A stretch of 64,000 nt of DNA from Pseudomonas yamanorum (GCF_900105735.1 NZ_LT629793.1:1798001-1862000), one strand, 5' to 3'. Numbered from the stretch's first letter, positions 54,908 through 64,000 are shown. Translations and numbers: made by a program. Notes: a model not told the origin generated them from the sequence alone.

Positions 54908-56344
54908 TTACTCGGCCAGCTTGAAGGTAATGAAGCTGGCACGACCCTGACGCAGGACGCGCATCGACACCGAGCGGTTCTTCGGCAGCGCCTTGGCGAT
55001 GTCGGTGAACTCTTTGGTGGAGTTGATGGCCTGGTTGTTCAGGTGGGTAATCACATCACCTGGTTGCAGGCCGATCAGGGAGGCAGGGCCGTCCTGCACT
55101 TCCTTGATCACTACACCGCTCTTGAGGTCGAAGCTCTTCTTCTGCTCGTCGGTCAACTCGACGACGGCAATGCCCAGGCGGTTGCTGCTGCGTTCGGCAC
55201 CCGGTTTGCTGTTGCCCAACGCATCAAGCGCCGCGCCTTCTTCCGGAATCGCGCCAACAGTCAGCTCAACGTTCTGGCGTTTGCCGTCGCGGATCACTTC
55301 CAGCTTGGCCTTGCTGCCGGCCTTAAGTGCGCCCACCAGGTGTGGCAAGTCCGCAGACATGACGATCGGCTGGCCGTTCATGCTCAGGATCACGTCACCG
55401 ACTTGCAGGCCGCCTTTGGCTGCTGGGCCATCGTCCTGGATCTGCGCGACCAAGGCACCCGCTGGCTTGTCGAGACCGAAGGATTCAGCCAAGTCTTTGT
55501 TCACTTCCTGGATCACAACACCCAACCAGCCGCGGCTGACTTTGCCACCGGTTTTCAGTTGGTTGGAAACGTCCATGGCCACGTCGATCGGAATCGCGAA
55601 CGACACGCCCATGAAACCACCGGAGCGGGTGTAGATCTGCGAGTTGATGCCGACCACTTCGCCCGCCAGGTTGAACAGCGGACCGCCGGAGTTGCCCGGG
55701 TTGATCGGCACGTCGGTCTGGATGAACGGCACGTAGTTTTCGTTCGGCAGGCTGCGACCGATGGCGCTGACGATGCCTTGGGTCACGGTGTGGTCAAAAC
55801 CAAACGGCGAACCGATGGCGACGACCCACTGCCCGGCTTTCAGGTCCTGGGATTTGCCAAGCTTGAGCACCGGCAGGTCCTTGCCATCGATTTTCAGCAG
55901 GGCCACGTCGGAACGTGGGTCTGTGCCTACCAGCTTGGCTTTCAGCTCACTACGGTCAGCCAGGCGCACCAGAATCTCGTTGGCATCGGCAATCACATGG
56001 TTATTAGTGAGGATGTAACCGTCAGGCGAGATGATGAAGCCCGAGCCCAGGGACTGGGCTTCCCGCTGGCCGCCACCGCCACGCGGCGTGCGCGGCTGGG
56101 GCATGCCGCGTTCGAAGAACTCCCGCAGCATCGGCGGCAGGCCTTCAAGGTCAGGCATCTGCTGATTGGAGACTTTGCGATCCGGCAGCTTTTGCGTAGT
56201 ACTGATGTTCACCACGGCAGGCGAAGCCTGCTCCACCAGTTGGGTGAAATCAGGCAGCTCGGCCGCTTGCGCGGTAACGGCCTGACCCAACACCAGCACC
56301 GTGGCGACAATGGATAGGTAAGACTTCAAACGTGGTATCGACAT
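54908..56344 (-). CDS. mucD: Periplasmic serine protease MucD (DegP/HtrA family)
   Basis: 478 residues. A signal peptide (residues 1-28) precedes the trypsin-like domain with His116 (TNNHV), Asp146 (RSDVALLKI) and Ser219 (NPGNSGGP). Two PDZ domains follow at about 275-365 and 385-470. It degrades misfolded envelope proteins and restrains AlgU activation. It is last of the leftward algU-mucA-mucB-mucD set, 246 bases after mucB, with a possible terminator in between. Confidence 0.96.
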   Translation of the reverse strand: MSIPRLKSYLSIVATVLVLGQAVTAQAAELPDFTQLVEQASPAVVNISTTQKLPDRKVSNQQMPDLEGLPPMLREFFERGMPQPRTPRGGGGQREAQSLGSGFIISPDGYILTNNHVIADANEILVRLADRSELKAKLVGTDPRSDVALLKIDGKDLPVLKLGKSQDLKAGQWVVAIGSPFGFDHTVTQGIVSAIGRSLPNENYVPFIQTDVPINPGNSGGPLFNLAGEVVGINSQIYTRSGGFMGVSFAIPIDVAMDVSNQLKTGGKVSRGWLGVVIQEVNKDLAESFGLDKPAGALVAQIQDDGPAAKGGLQVGDVILSMNGQPIVMSADLPHLVGALKAGSKAKLEVIRDGKRQNVELTVGAIPEEGAALDALGNSKPGAERSSNRLGIAVVELTDEQKKSFDLKSGVVIKEVQDGPASLIGLQPGDVITHLNNQAINSTKEFTDIAKALPKNRSVSMRVLRQGRASFITFKLAE

Positions 56345-56426
56345 ACAGCTCCCATTACGACGAGCAGGGTTGAGCGACAGGGTTCAATAAACGCCGAAAA
56401 AACTGCGACCGACATTTTTGTTCCGC

Positions 56427-56461
56427 GAACAAAACAAGGCCAGGGCCGAGAAGCCCTGACC
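56427..56461 (-). terminator. Possible terminator or attenuator between mucB and mucD
   Basis: Read on the minus strand, GGTCAGGGC-TTCTCG-GCCCTGGCC forms a 9-pair stem (one G-U), followed by TTGTTTTGTT. The T-tract is part of an overlapping inverted repeat, TTTTGTTC-CGC-GAACAAAA (56416-56434). It would reduce read-through from algU-mucAB into mucD, implying a separate promoter for mucD. Confidence 0.6.
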
Positions 56462-56590
56462 TATAAAAAACATAGGAGATTTTAGCAAGTGAAAAAAATG
56501 ATCCAGACATTTCATGTCTCTCGGTAGAGGCAGGCATCGACTCTCTCCTGCGCAACATTGAAATATCAGGATGAACATAGGATTAACAAC

Positions 56591-57547
56591 TCACGGCTTG
56601 GCGGGCGTGGTGCCGCTGCGTAAAGACAGCGCAATTCGCTCGGCGGTGCCAATCGGGATTTCGCCGACGACGGTCACCATCACCTCGCCTTCCAGGGTAT
56701 TCAGACGCCGTGATACGGCAACTGTCGGGCCCAACTGGGTGCGCGTCTCGGTCACGGTTGCGCCGTTAAGCGGCTCCAGGAATACCGAAAAACGCGCGAG
56801 GCCATCGTCATACATCAAGCTGCTGACAGTGACCTTGGTGTGGGAGTCTTTATGAGCGCTGCTGTTGACTAACTGAAAGCCTGGCGGCAACCAATCGAGG
56901 CGCCAATCCTGAGGAATCTCGACCTCCGGGGCCTTGGCGCTGGTCACAGCGACCGGCGTACATTCGCCGCTGGGCAGCAATTCACGATCGTCAGGCACCG
57001 ATGTATTGAGCCGGGTGAACTGGAATCGCTCCAGCAGCTGGCCCTGATCATTAAGCAACAATGACTTCAGTGGCAGCGCGGTTTCGCGATCCAGATGCAG
57101 CTCAAAACCATAGCGGTATTGATCGCGAGGAGTCACTGAGACGATCACCGCATTTCGACCGGCCACACGCGATTTGCCGATGACGGCAAGGTCGTAGAAC
57201 GCTTTGAGTTTTTGCGGATCAAGGGTGCGTGCTGTGGCGTTGGGGGAGCCCCCGAGCCCGGCAACCAGCGTGCCGCTCACGCATTGGGTACGGCCATCAA
57301 CGCGCAGAACTTCCTGGGCAGAACCATCGAGCTGCAGAAGCCGCTCACGGACCTGACCATCCTGGACACGGTGCCAGATGTCATGGGTAGAAAAACTACC
57401 GTTACGCTCGTAGATGAAGGTGCCTTGAAAGCTTTGTTGCTGCTCCGCCCGCCCAAGCCGCGTCAGCCAGTCTTGGGCTTCGTCGGCATAGGCGGGGACT
57501 ACAAACCAGCCACTGAGCAAAAGCGCAAGGAGCGGTATGGCGCGCAT
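56591..57547 (-). CDS. mucB: Periplasmic negative regulator MucB (RseB family)
   Basis: 318 residues. A signal peptide (residues 1-21, VVPAYA) precedes the large lipoprotein-like RseB domain (DWLTRLGRAEQQQSFQGTFIYERNGSFSTHDIWHRV) and the smaller C-terminal domain (DWLPPGFQLVNSSAHK). MucB binds the periplasmic part of MucA and shields it from cleavage. The start at 57547 follows AAGGAGC, 16 bases after mucA. Confidence 0.95.
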   Translation of the reverse strand: MRAIPLLALLLSGWFVVPAYADEAQDWLTRLGRAEQQQSFQGTFIYERNGSFSTHDIWHRVQDGQVRERLLQLDGSAQEVLRVDGRTQCVSGTLVAGLGGSPNATARTLDPQKLKAFYDLAVIGKSRVAGRNAVIVSVTPRDQYRYGFELHLDRETALPLKSLLLNDQGQLLERFQFTRLNTSVPDDRELLPSGECTPVAVTSAKAPEVEIPQDWRLDWLPPGFQLVNSSAHKDSHTKVTVSSLMYDDGLARFSVFLEPLNGATVTETRTQLGPTVAVSRRLNTLEGEVMVTVVGEIPIGTAERIALSLRSGTTPAKP

Positions 57548-57563
57548 AAAGCTCCTTGGCGGA

Positions 57564-58151
57564 CTAGCGGTTTTCCAGGCTTGCAGCACGAGCGTATGGC
57601 AGAGCGCTTTCAGTGCCTTTCAAGGCCGATTCCTGTGCGTGTTGGCGCAGGTAGCCAGGAAGACGCTGATCTTGCCAGCCGGATTGCCCTTGAAGTACAC
57701 CGTTGGCCATAGGCCCGGTGGTATCGGAGCTTTCCTTGTAGCCGGCCAGTACGGCTGGACCCTTGACCTGCGGACCGGCCATGACCGGTTGCTGGGTCTG
57801 CTGGGCCAGTTCGGCACCGGCGATTTCGTCCTGGTTGTACAGGCGAACACCTGCCAGAACAGCGACGGTCACCGAAGCAGCGACTGCCAGACGGCCAAGG
57901 CTACGCCAAGGACCGCGAGCAGCTTTTGCCGGAACGGCTTCATCAGCCAACGCAGCAGAAACGGCCGCAGCAATATCCAGACGAGGGATTAGAAGATCCT
58001 TGTGCATCACCGCCCGAGCGACTTGGTAACGAGACCAGGTATCACGGGTTTCGGCATCATCAAATGCATTAAGCACTCGACGAAGTTCCAGTTCATCCGC
58101 TTCGTTATCCATCACTGCGGACAGCGATTCCTGCAGGGCATCACGACTCAT
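57564..58151 (-). CDS. mucA: Anti-sigma factor MucA
   Basis: 195 residues. The N-terminal AlgU-binding domain (MSRDALQESLSAVMDNEADELELRRVL) is followed by a single membrane helix at about 85-102 (LAVAASVTVAVLAGVRLY) and a periplasmic tail that ends in RAASLENR. It holds AlgU at the inner membrane until proteolysis under envelope stress. The start at 58151 follows GAGAGGAA; 31 bases after algU. Confidence 0.96.
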   Translation of the reverse strand: MSRDALQESLSAVMDNEADELELRRVLNAFDDAETRDTWSRYQVARAVMHKDLLIPRLDIAAAVSAALADEAVPAKAARGPWRSLGRLAVAASVTVAVLAGVRLYNQDEIAGAELAQQTQQPVMAGPQVKGPAVLAGYKESSDTTGPMANGVLQGQSGWQDQRLPGYLRQHAQESALKGTESALPYARAASLENR

Positions 58152-58182
58152 GGCGGTTCCTCTCTTGGCTGTCGCCGCTGTC

Positions 58183-58764
58183 TCAGTTTTCCTGCAACAA
58201 CGGCTGCAGGGCTTTATCGATGGCTTCCCGAGCCCGGAAAATCCGGGAACGTACGGTACCCACCGGACATTGCATGACGCTCGCAATGTCTTCGTAACTC
58301 AGACCATCGAATTCACGTAAAGTTAACGCGGTACGCAAATCTTCTGGCAGTTGTTGAATAGTGCGATGGACGGTTCCTTCGATCTCGTCGCGCAGCAATG
58401 CACGCTCCGGCGACTCGAGATCTTTGAGGCCGTGATCACCATCATAAAATTCAGCATCTTCCGAACTAACATCACTATCCGGCGGGCGGCGACCGCGTGA
58501 AACCAGATAGTTCTTCGCCGTGTTAATGGCGATGCGGTAGAGCCACGTGTAAAACGCACTATCACCGCGAAAATTACCGAGTGCACGGTACGCCTTGATA
58601 AAGGCTTCCTGTGCAACGTCCTGCGCTTCATGGGTGTCGTGCACAAACCGCACGATCAACCCGAGAATTTTGTGCTGGTATTTCAGCACTAGCAGATCAA
58701 ATGCCCGCTTGTCACCGCGTTGAACGCGCTCGACCAGCTGCTGATCCTCTTCCTGGGTTAGCAT
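58183..58764 (-). CDS. algU: RNA polymerase sigma factor AlgU (RpoE/AlgT)
   Basis: 193 residues, the standard length. Region 2 (FDLLVLKYQHKILGLIVRFVHDTHEAQDVAQEAFIKAYRAL...AFYTWLYRIAINTAKN) and region 4 (LPEDLRTALTLREFDGLSYEDIASVMQCPVGTVRSRIFRAREAI) are intact. It controls alginate, envelope stress and motility genes in pseudomonads. The ATG at 58764 follows AGGAG. A matching AlgU-type promoter lies 59 bases upstream. Confidence 0.98.
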   Translation of the reverse strand: MLTQEEDQQLVERVQRGDKRAFDLLVLKYQHKILGLIVRFVHDTHEAQDVAQEAFIKAYRALGNFRGDSAFYTWLYRIAINTAKNYLVSRGRRPPDSDVSSEDAEFYDGDHGLKDLESPERALLRDEIEGTVHRTIQQLPEDLRTALTLREFDGLSYEDIASVMQCPVGTVRSRIFRAREAIDKALQPLLQEN

Positions 58765-59231
58765 GAACACTCCTCGTTGTACTTGAAGGAGGCTTGCATA
58801 ACTAATCGATCAGGCTTGCAAACATAGACTCGGGCTTTTCGCAAAAGTTCTCCCCCTCCAAGCAAGTTTCCGGTACGCACTGATTTGGCACACACGAAAA
58901 ACGCAGCGCGGGCTATGCCGGCTGCGCGAATAATCTGTCGCCAGTTTCCTGACGCACCTGACACAGGCGCCGATCAGCAAATCCAGCGTGTTCCCAGCTT
59001 TCGGGCATCCTGCTATTGAGTCGGGGCTTATGCAAAAAGTTCCCATCCAAATCGCTGTCAGTTTCACGAAAGCCGTGCAGTTCGTCGACCGTAGTCTCAC
59101 AATGCCACGAATGCCCGGCTATTGTGCCGCTCCCCCCCTCTATATACTAGTGGGCCGTGTGACCCTTTGATTCGCCGATCCAGGCGTCCTGTTTGCGCCC
59201 CCTTCGGATCGCTTTTTGCGGAATCCTTCAA
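58765..59231. other. Divergent algU/nadB intergenic region, about 467 bases
   Basis: Carries the leftward algU promoters, including the AlgU-type site at 58823-58850. A rightward TATATACTAG (about 59142-59151) may be the -10 of nadB. No convincing small gene or RNA was seen; short ATG frames inside lack ribosome sites. Confidence 0.6.
58823..58850 (-). promoter_or_regulatory. AlgU-dependent autoregulatory promoter of algU
   Basis: On the minus strand, GAACTT (58850-58845) and TCTAT (58828-58824) are separated by 16 bases. This fits the sigma-E/AlgU consensus GAACTT-N16/17-TCnnA in all but the last base. It lies about 60 bases before the algU start. Confidence 0.75.
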
Positions 59232-60848
59232 ATGAGCCAACAGTTTCAACACGATGTCCTGGTGATTGGCAGCGGCGCCGCGGGCTTGAGCCTTGCACTG
59301 ACGCTGCCGAGCCACCTGCGCATAGCCGTTCTGAGCAAGGGCGACCTGGCCAATGGCTCGACATTCTGGGCCCAAGGCGGTGTCGCCGCGGTGCTGGATG
59401 ACACCGACACCGTGCAATCCCATGTCGAAGACACCCTGAATGCCGGCGGAGGCCTGTGCAATGAAGAAGCCGTGCGCTTTACCGTCGAGCACAGCCGCGA
59501 AGCCATCCAATGGCTGATCGACCAAGGCGTGCCCTTCACCCGGGATGAACATTCCGGCACCGACGACGGCGGCTTCGAGTTCCACCTGACCCGCGAAGGC
59601 GGCCACAGCCATCGACGGATCATCCACGCCGCCGACGCCACCGGCGCCGCAATCTTCAAGACCCTGCTCGACCAAGCGCGGCAACGCCCCAACATCGAAC
59701 TACTGGAACAGCGGGTCGCCGTCGACCTCATTACCGAAAAACGCCTGGGCCTGTCGGGCGAACGCTGCCTCGGCGCCTATGTACTCAACCGCGCCAGCGG
59801 CGAAGTCGACACCTACGGCGCCCGCTTCACGATTCTCGCCTCGGGCGGCGCAGCAAAGGTTTACCTCTACACCAGCAACCCCGACGGCGCCTGCGGTGAT
59901 GGCATCGCCATGGCCTGGCGTTCCGGCTGCCGGGTGGCGAACCTGGAGTTCAACCAGTTCCACCCCACCTGCCTGTATCACCCGCAAGCCAAGAGTTTCC
60001 TGATCACCGAAGCCCTGCGGGGCGAAGGCGCGCACCTGAAACTGCCCAACGGCGAACGCTTCATGCAGCGCTTCGACCCACGAGCCGAGCTGGCCCCACG
60101 AGACATCGTCGCCCGGGCCATCGACCATGAAATGAAGCGCCTGGGCATCGACTGCGTCTACCTGGACATCAGCCACAAGCCCGAAGCCTTCATCAAGACC
60201 CATTTCCCAACAGTGTACGAGCGCTGCCTGGCGTTCAACATCGACATCACCAAAGGCCCGATCCCGGTCGTGCCGGCGGCGCACTACACCTGCGGCGGCG
60301 TGATGGTCGACCAGCACGGGCGCACCGACGTACCCGGCCTGTACGCCATCGGCGAAACCAGCTTCACCGGCCTGCACGGTGCCAACCGCATGGCCAGCAA
60401 CTCGCTGCTGGAATGTTTCGTATACGCCCGCTCCGCCGCCGCCGACATCCTTGAACAACTGCCGCGCATCCCGGTGCCGGCTGCCCTGCCCCGCTGGGAC
60501 GCCAGCCAGGTCACCGATTCGGACGAAGACGTGATCATCGCTCACAACTGGGACGAGCTGCGGCGCTTCATGTGGGACTACGTGGGGATCGTGCGCACCA
60601 ACAAACGCCTGGCGCGGGCGCAACACCGGGTTCGGCTGCTGCTGGATGAGATCGACGAATTCTACAGCAACTATAAAGTCAGCCGCGACCTGATCGAGCT
60701 GCGCAACCTGGCCCAGGTGGCGGAACTGATGATCCGCTCGGCCATGGAACGCAAGGAGAGCCGGGGCCTGCATTACACCCTCGACTACCCGCAAATGCTG
60801 CCCGAAGCGCGCGACACTATTCTGGTGCCAACCACCTACGGCGGCTGA
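59232..60848 (+). CDS. nadB: L-aspartate oxidase
   Basis: 538 residues. The FAD motif [12 protein letters not shown] is at about residues 12-23. HTH-like substrate residues lie in [18 protein letters not shown]. The C-terminal FAD segment is [55 protein letters not shown], as in NadB and the related fumarate reductases. It makes iminoaspartate for NAD synthesis. The start at 59232 gives MSQQF; an earlier in-frame TTG is ignored. The last 32 bases overlap convergent ygfX. Confidence 0.97.
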   Translation: MSQQFQHDVLVIGSGAAGLSLALTLPSHLRIAVLSKGDLANGSTFWAQGGVAAVLDDTDTVQSHVEDTLNAGGGLCNEEAVRFTVEHSREAIQWLIDQGVPFTRDEHSGTDDGGFEFHLTREGGHSHRRIIHAADATGAAIFKTLLDQARQRPNIELLEQRVAVDLITEKRLGLSGERCLGAYVLNRASGEVDTYGARFTILASGGAAKVYLYTSNPDGACGDGIAMAWRSGCRVANLEFNQFHPTCLYHPQAKSFLITEALRGEGAHLKLPNGERFMQRFDPRAELAPRDIVARAIDHEMKRLGIDCVYLDISHKPEAFIKTHFPTVYERCLAFNIDITKGPIPVVPAAHYTCGGVMVDQHGRTDVPGLYAIGETSFTGLHGANRMASNSLLECFVYARSAAADILEQLPRIPVPAALPRWDASQVTDSDEDVIIAHNWDELRRFMWDYVGIVRTNKRLARAQHRVRLLLDEIDEFYSNYKVSRDLIELRNLAQVAELMIRSAMERKESRGLHYTLDYPQMLPEARDTILVPTTYGG

Positions 60849-61269
60849 ACTTCAAGCGTACCCGCAGGCGACGATGCACATCGGTCGCCTGCGAATCCCG
60901 CGGCACGCAGATCGAACGTACCTGCCAGTCACCCTGCACCCGAAAGCGCAGTACCACGATCAACGGCAACGCCAGGCTGTCGGGGCGCAGTTGCACGCGG
61001 TGCCAGCCACGTGCGGCGCTCCACAGCTGCCAGCCCTCCTCATCGCGACGCAGGCCACGAATCGACGAACGGTGAGTCAGCAGCAGATGACGCGGCAACA
61101 CCCAACCTGCATGGGCCAGGCACAACGAGGCGCCAAAGGCAGCAATCCACGGGGGAACGTCTAGAAACCACAACGCACCCAATGCGAACGCCTGGGCGAA
61201 AAGATAAACCGCCAGCAACTGCCCGGAGGCATGCCAGCGGCATTCGAACGTATTACTTGGGCTGGACAC
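60817..61269 (-). CDS. YgfX-family (CptA) membrane protein
   Basis: 150 residues. The conserved start [12 protein letters not shown] is followed by two close hydrophobic helices ([21 protein letters not shown] and [17 protein letters not shown]) and a basic cytoplasmic C-terminal half. In E. coli YgfX (CptA) was proposed as a toxin partner of SdhE (CptB), though that role is debated. It overlaps sdhE upstream by 17 bases. Confidence 0.85.
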   Translation of the reverse strand: MSSPSNTFECRWHASGQLLAVYLFAQAFALGALWFLDVPPWIAAFGASLCLAHAGWVLPRHLLLTHRSSIRGLRRDEEGWQLWSAARGWHRVQLRPDSLALPLIVVLRFRVQGDWQVRSICVPRDSQATDVHRRLRVRLKFSRRRWLAPE

Positions 61270-61507
61270 GATCCAGAATCATCCGAACCATGCGCTGCAG
61301 CTCCGGGTCTTCCGATTCGGCGCGTTCCATGAACCAGCCGAACATGTCCTGATCTTCGCATTCCAGCAGCTTGCGGTAGCAGTCGCGGTCGACGTCGTTG
61401 AGGTGCGGATAGACCTCCCTGACGAACGGTACCAGCAACACATCCAGCTCAAGCATGCCGCGGCGGCTGTGCCAGTAGAGGCGATTGAGTTCTACATCTT
61501 CGACCAT
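61253..61507 (-). CDS. sdhE: FAD assembly factor SdhE (YgfY/CptB)
   Basis: 84 residues. The invariant RGMLELD motif is at residues 16-22 ([12 protein letters not shown]) and [12 protein letters not shown] near the C-terminus. SdhE helps attach FAD covalently to succinate dehydrogenase and fumarate reductase. It is coupled to ygfX by a 17-base overlap. Confidence 0.95.
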   Translation of the reverse strand: MVEDVELNRLYWHSRRGMLELDVLLVPFVREVYPHLNDVDRDCYRKLLECEDQDMFGWFMERAESEDPELQRMVRMILDRVQPK

Positions 61508-61646
61508 GGAGCGCTCCTCAAATAGAGCGCAAGTATACAGGCCGACGCTGCCTGGAACAGTCGGCTTTGGTCGGCCATACGGAAACTATCCATTTGCCGG
61601 GCGCCCCTCTATGATGCACTCATGACTTTTTAACCTGCGATGACCC

Positions 61647-62588
61647 ATGGCTGACTCTGCTTTCTTCTGCCCCCTGTCCCACGAAGGCGTTCTTGCCGTC
61701 CGCGGCTCCGACGCTGCCAAGTTCCTCCAGGGACAACTGACCTGCAACCTCAACTACCTGAGTGACACCCAGGCCAGCCTGGGCGCACGCTGCACCCAAA
61801 AGGGGCGCATGCAGTCGAGCTTCCGCATTCTGCTGCAAGGCGATGGCGTGCTGCTGGCCATGGCGACCGAACTGCTGGAGCCGCAACTGGCGGACCTGAA
61901 AAAGTACGCCGTGTTCTCCAAATCCAAACTTACCGACGAAAGCGCCGCCTGGGTGCGCTTCGGTGTATCGGATGCGGATCAGGTACTGGCCAGCCTCGGC
62001 CTCGAGCTACCCGCCGAGACCGACAGCGTGGTGCGCAGTGACGACTTGATCACCATCCGCGTATCGCCAGGCCGCGCCGAACTCTGGGCCCCCGCCGCCC
62101 AGGCTGAAACGCTGCACAGCCAACTCGCCGGGCAATTGAACGAAGGTGAACTGAACCAGTGGTTGCTGGGCCAGATCCGTGCCGGCATCGGCCAGGTCAT
62201 GCCTCAGACCCGCGAACTGTTCATCCCGCAAATGCTCAACCTGCAAGCCATCGGCGGCGTCAGCTTCAAGAAAGGCTGCTACACCGGCCAGGAAATCGTC
62301 GCGCGCATGCAGTACCTGGGCAAACTCAAGCGCCGCCTGTACCGCCTGAGCCTGGCTGCCAGTGAACTGCCGGAGCCAGGCACCCCACTGTTTTCCCCGA
62401 CTCACAACAGTGCAATTGGCGAGGTGGTCATTGCCGCCCGTGCCGACCAAGGGATTGAACTTCTAGCGGTGCTGCAAGCCGAAGCAGCAGAGAGTGGCGA
62501 TGTGCATGTAGGCACGCTGGAAGGCCCGGGCCTTCAGTTGCTCGACCTGCCCTACCAACTGGACCGTGATCGCGAGATCCAGCGCTGA
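61647..62588 (+). CDS. ygfZ: Folate-binding protein YgfZ (iron-sulfur and tRNA modification factor)
   Basis: 313 residues. The family motif KGCYTGQEIVARMQYLG is at about residues 209-225, with the key Cys211. The N-terminal folate-binding domain resembles the T-protein of glycine cleavage. YgfZ supports repair or assembly of certain Fe-S enzymes such as MiaB. It is divergent from sdhE with a 139-base gap. Confidence 0.94.
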   Translation: MADSAFFCPLSHEGVLAVRGSDAAKFLQGQLTCNLNYLSDTQASLGARCTQKGRMQSSFRILLQGDGVLLAMATELLEPQLADLKKYAVFSKSKLTDESAAWVRFGVSDADQVLASLGLELPAETDSVVRSDDLITIRVSPGRAELWAPAAQAETLHSQLAGQLNEGELNQWLLGQIRAGIGQVMPQTRELFIPQMLNLQAIGGVSFKKGCYTGQEIVARMQYLGKLKRRLYRLSLAASELPEPGTPLFSPTHNSAIGEVVIAARADQGIELLAVLQAEAAESGDVHVGTLEGPGLQLLDLPYQLDRDREIQR

Positions 62589-62624
62589 TCGTCGTACCTT
62601 TTTGCAACACCCTAGAGATCATGA

Positions 62625-63446
62625 ATGAACATGCTGGCGGAAAAAGTCCAACAGGCGTTGGTTGTGGCCATCGATAACGATGACCTGGTTCTGCCAACGT
62701 TGCCGGAAGTAGCCCTGAAGATTCGTCAGGCCGCCGAAGACCCGGACATCAGTATCAGCCATCTAAGCAAAGTGATCAGCCGCGATACCGCCTTGTCGGC
62801 GCGGCTGATCAAAGTGGTCAACAGCCCGCTGTTGCGCGCGACCCAGGAAGTCACTGACCTGCACACCGCCATCACCCGGTTGGGCACCAACTACAGCAGT
62901 AACCTGTCGATCGGGCTGGTGATGGAACAGATCTTCCACGCCCGTTCCGACGTGGTCGAACAGAAGATGCGCGACGTGTGGCGACGCAGCCTGGAAGTGG
63001 CCGGCGTGAGCTACGCGCTGTGCCGCAACCACAGCCAGTTGAAGCCTGACCAGGCGGCCCTCGGCGGCTTGGTGCACCAGATTGGCGTGCTGCCGATCCT
63101 GACCTACGCCGAAGATCACTATGAGCTGCTGGCTGACCCCGTCAGCCTCAACCACGTGATTGAAAGCATCCACCCGCTGCTGGGGGACAAACTGCTGCGA
63201 CGTTGGGACTTCCCGGAAATGCTGGTGAACCTGCCAGGGCAATACCTCGACCTGGAGCGCGACTCCGAGCGCCTGGACTATATCGACCTGGTGCAGGTCG
63301 CCGTGCTGTATTGCCACCGCAACACCGACCATCCGCTCGCCAGCGTGCCGCTATCGACGCTGCCTGCAATCAAGAAACTGCGCCTCGACCCGCACAGCGA
63401 CGCCTTGCGTGCCGAGCTGGATGAAGCGCGGTCGATGTTTTACTGA
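62625..63446 (+). CDS. HDOD-domain signalling protein
   Basis: 273 residues, a single HDOD domain: LVLPTLPEVALKIRQAAEDPDISISHLSKVISRDTALSARLIKVVNSPLLRA, then GGLVHQIGVLPILTYAE where HD-type metal residues are not conserved. HDOD proteins regulate motility or stress signalling, often without catalysis. It is 36 bases after ygfZ and convergent with the kinase at 63447. Confidence 0.92.
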   Translation: MNMLAEKVQQALVVAIDNDDLVLPTLPEVALKIRQAAEDPDISISHLSKVISRDTALSARLIKVVNSPLLRATQEVTDLHTAITRLGTNYSSNLSIGLVMEQIFHARSDVVEQKMRDVWRRSLEVAGVSYALCRNHSQLKPDQAALGGLVHQIGVLPILTYAEDHYELLADPVSLNHVIESIHPLLGDKLLRRWDFPEMLVNLPGQYLDLERDSERLDYIDLVQVAVLYCHRNTDHPLASVPLSTLPAIKKLRLDPHSDALRAELDEARSMFY

Positions 63447-64000
63447 TTACCCCGCAATAAAACTGACCCGCACCTTCAACCCCGCCAACTCACCATCATG
63501 CAAGCTGATCTGCGCCAGATGTGCCCGACAGATCTCACCGACAATCGCCAGCCCCAAGCCCGAACCCAAGCCCTGCTGACTGCGCCGATAGAACCGCTCG
63601 AATACCCGATCCCGCTCATCCAGCGGGATTCCCGGGCCGTCGTCTTCCACCTCAAGCACCGCTGGCGCCGTCACCCGCAGGATCACGTTGCCACCCGGCG
63701 GCGTGTGGGCCAAGGCGTTGTCCACCAGGTTGCTCAACAACTCGTTCAACAGGGTCGGCTCGCCTCGCAGCCACACTGGCTCATCGGCTTCCAGGGCCAG
63801 GGCTACGCCACGTGCATGGGCCAGCGGCGCCATGGCCATGCCCAGTTCGCGAGCCAGCTGGCTCAAGTCCAGCAACTGGGCCCCGCCTTCGGCAATCGCC
63901 CGGGCACCGTTTTCGATGCGAGCCAGCGACAGTAATTGATTGGCCAGGTGAGTCAGGCGATCAGTGCCCTGGGCGGCGGTTTCCAGGGTCGTGCGCCAGG
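63447..64000 (-). CDS. Sensor histidine kinase, C-terminal part (clipped by window edge)
   Basis: The frame enters from the right edge; about 184 residues are visible. The end of the dimerisation helix (DRLTHLANQLLSLARIENGA) is followed by the ATPase domain with the N box ELLSNLVDNALAHTP, the G1 box VEDDGPGIPLDERDRVFERFYR and the G2 box GSGLGLAIV. The helix resembles TctE/QseC-type kinases. The sensor part is outside the window. Its stop directly adjoins the HDOD stop, convergent. Confidence 0.93.
   Translation of the reverse strand, partial: WRTTLETAAQGTDRLTHLANQLLSLARIENGARAIAEGGAQLLDLSQLARELGMAMAPLAHARGVALALEADEPVWLRGEPTLLNELLSNLVDNALAHTPPGGNVILRVTAPAVLEVEDDGPGIPLDERDRVFERFYRRSQQGLGSGLGLAIVGEICRAHLAQISLHDGELAGLKVRVSFIAG

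Noticed and set aside
56355..56578. Short minus-strand frames between mucB and mucD as a remnant mucC
   Set aside because: The translations are cysteine/arginine-rich and lack the hydrophobic helices expected of MucC; the region holds a stem-loop instead.
59700..60794. A 364-codon minus-strand frame over nadB
   Set aside because: Antisense shadow of a certain gene, without ribosome site or motifs.

Overview
The window reads as chromosome of a fluorescent Pseudomonas (P. fluorescens group). The grounds are high GC; hairpin-forming extragenic palindromes of the type seen in fluorescent pseudomonads (cores GTGGGAGCTGGCTTGCCTGC, GTGGGAGCGGGCTTGCTCGC and GTGGCGAGGGAGCTTGCTCC); and the gene blocks purC-bamC-dapA-gcvR-bcp and algU-mucA-mucB-mucD/nadB. 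Species assignment is inference from these; no database search was made.

Layout. 0-46 kb is catabolic, transport and regulatory territory. It is rich in small operons, each with its own regulator (seven LysR, two AraC/XylS, one GntR) and six major-facilitator transporters. In order: a clipped methyltransferase; a puuA-like glutamine synthetase; a PheC-like periplasmic protein; the cyanate locus cynR/cynTS with a double-Cache protein behind it; a nested inverted-repeat island (5.9-6.7 kb); a DHA2 exporter; pobA/pobR for 4-hydroxybenzoate; a LysR/metallo-hydrolase/oxidoreductase unit; a LysR with an aruI-like decarboxylase and aldehyde dehydrogenase; a CynX-type MFS and a LysR; a CHMI-type isomerase, LtrA and another LysR; and a six-gene catabolic block (22.9-29.2 kb) with GntR, SDR, beta-keto acid cleavage enzyme, SMP-30 lactonase and two MFS. 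From 29.3 to 46 kb: a VOC protein; an MFS plus orphan binding protein with a divergent-side LysR; a ParDE toxin-antitoxin pair; a membrane-anchored propeller protein; a chemoreceptor; a histone-deacetylase-like amidohydrolase/carbamoylase/MHS transporter operon with its LysR; an SDR/AraC pair; and a cytochrome b561/TPR/ECF sigma/anti-sigma group.

46-64 kb is mostly core. A HigBA pair and tRNA-Ser(CGA) border it. Then dapA-bamC-MBL-purC run leftward and gcvR-bcp rightward, followed by a PerM-type protein, tusA, bepA, a strong bidirectional terminator, and the envelope-stress operon algU-mucA-mucB-mucD (no mucC). The window ends with divergent nadB, ygfX-sdhE, ygfZ, an HDOD protein and a clipped sensor kinase.

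How it works together. The left part lets the cell use cyanate, 4-hydroxybenzoate, arginine-derived keto acids, citrate-like acids, acylated amines or carbamoyl compounds, and an unidentified lactone or beta-keto acid substrate. The right part supplies lysine and purine synthesis, outer-membrane assembly and proteolysis (BamC, BepA, MucD) under AlgU control, NAD synthesis, and succinate-dehydrogenase flavinylation. The most promising undescribed items are the BKACE/lactonase operon, the double-Cache protein of the cyanate operon, the orphan binding protein behind an MFS, an ECF sigma gene without an ATG or GTG start, and a Tat-like motif in its partner anti-sigma factor.
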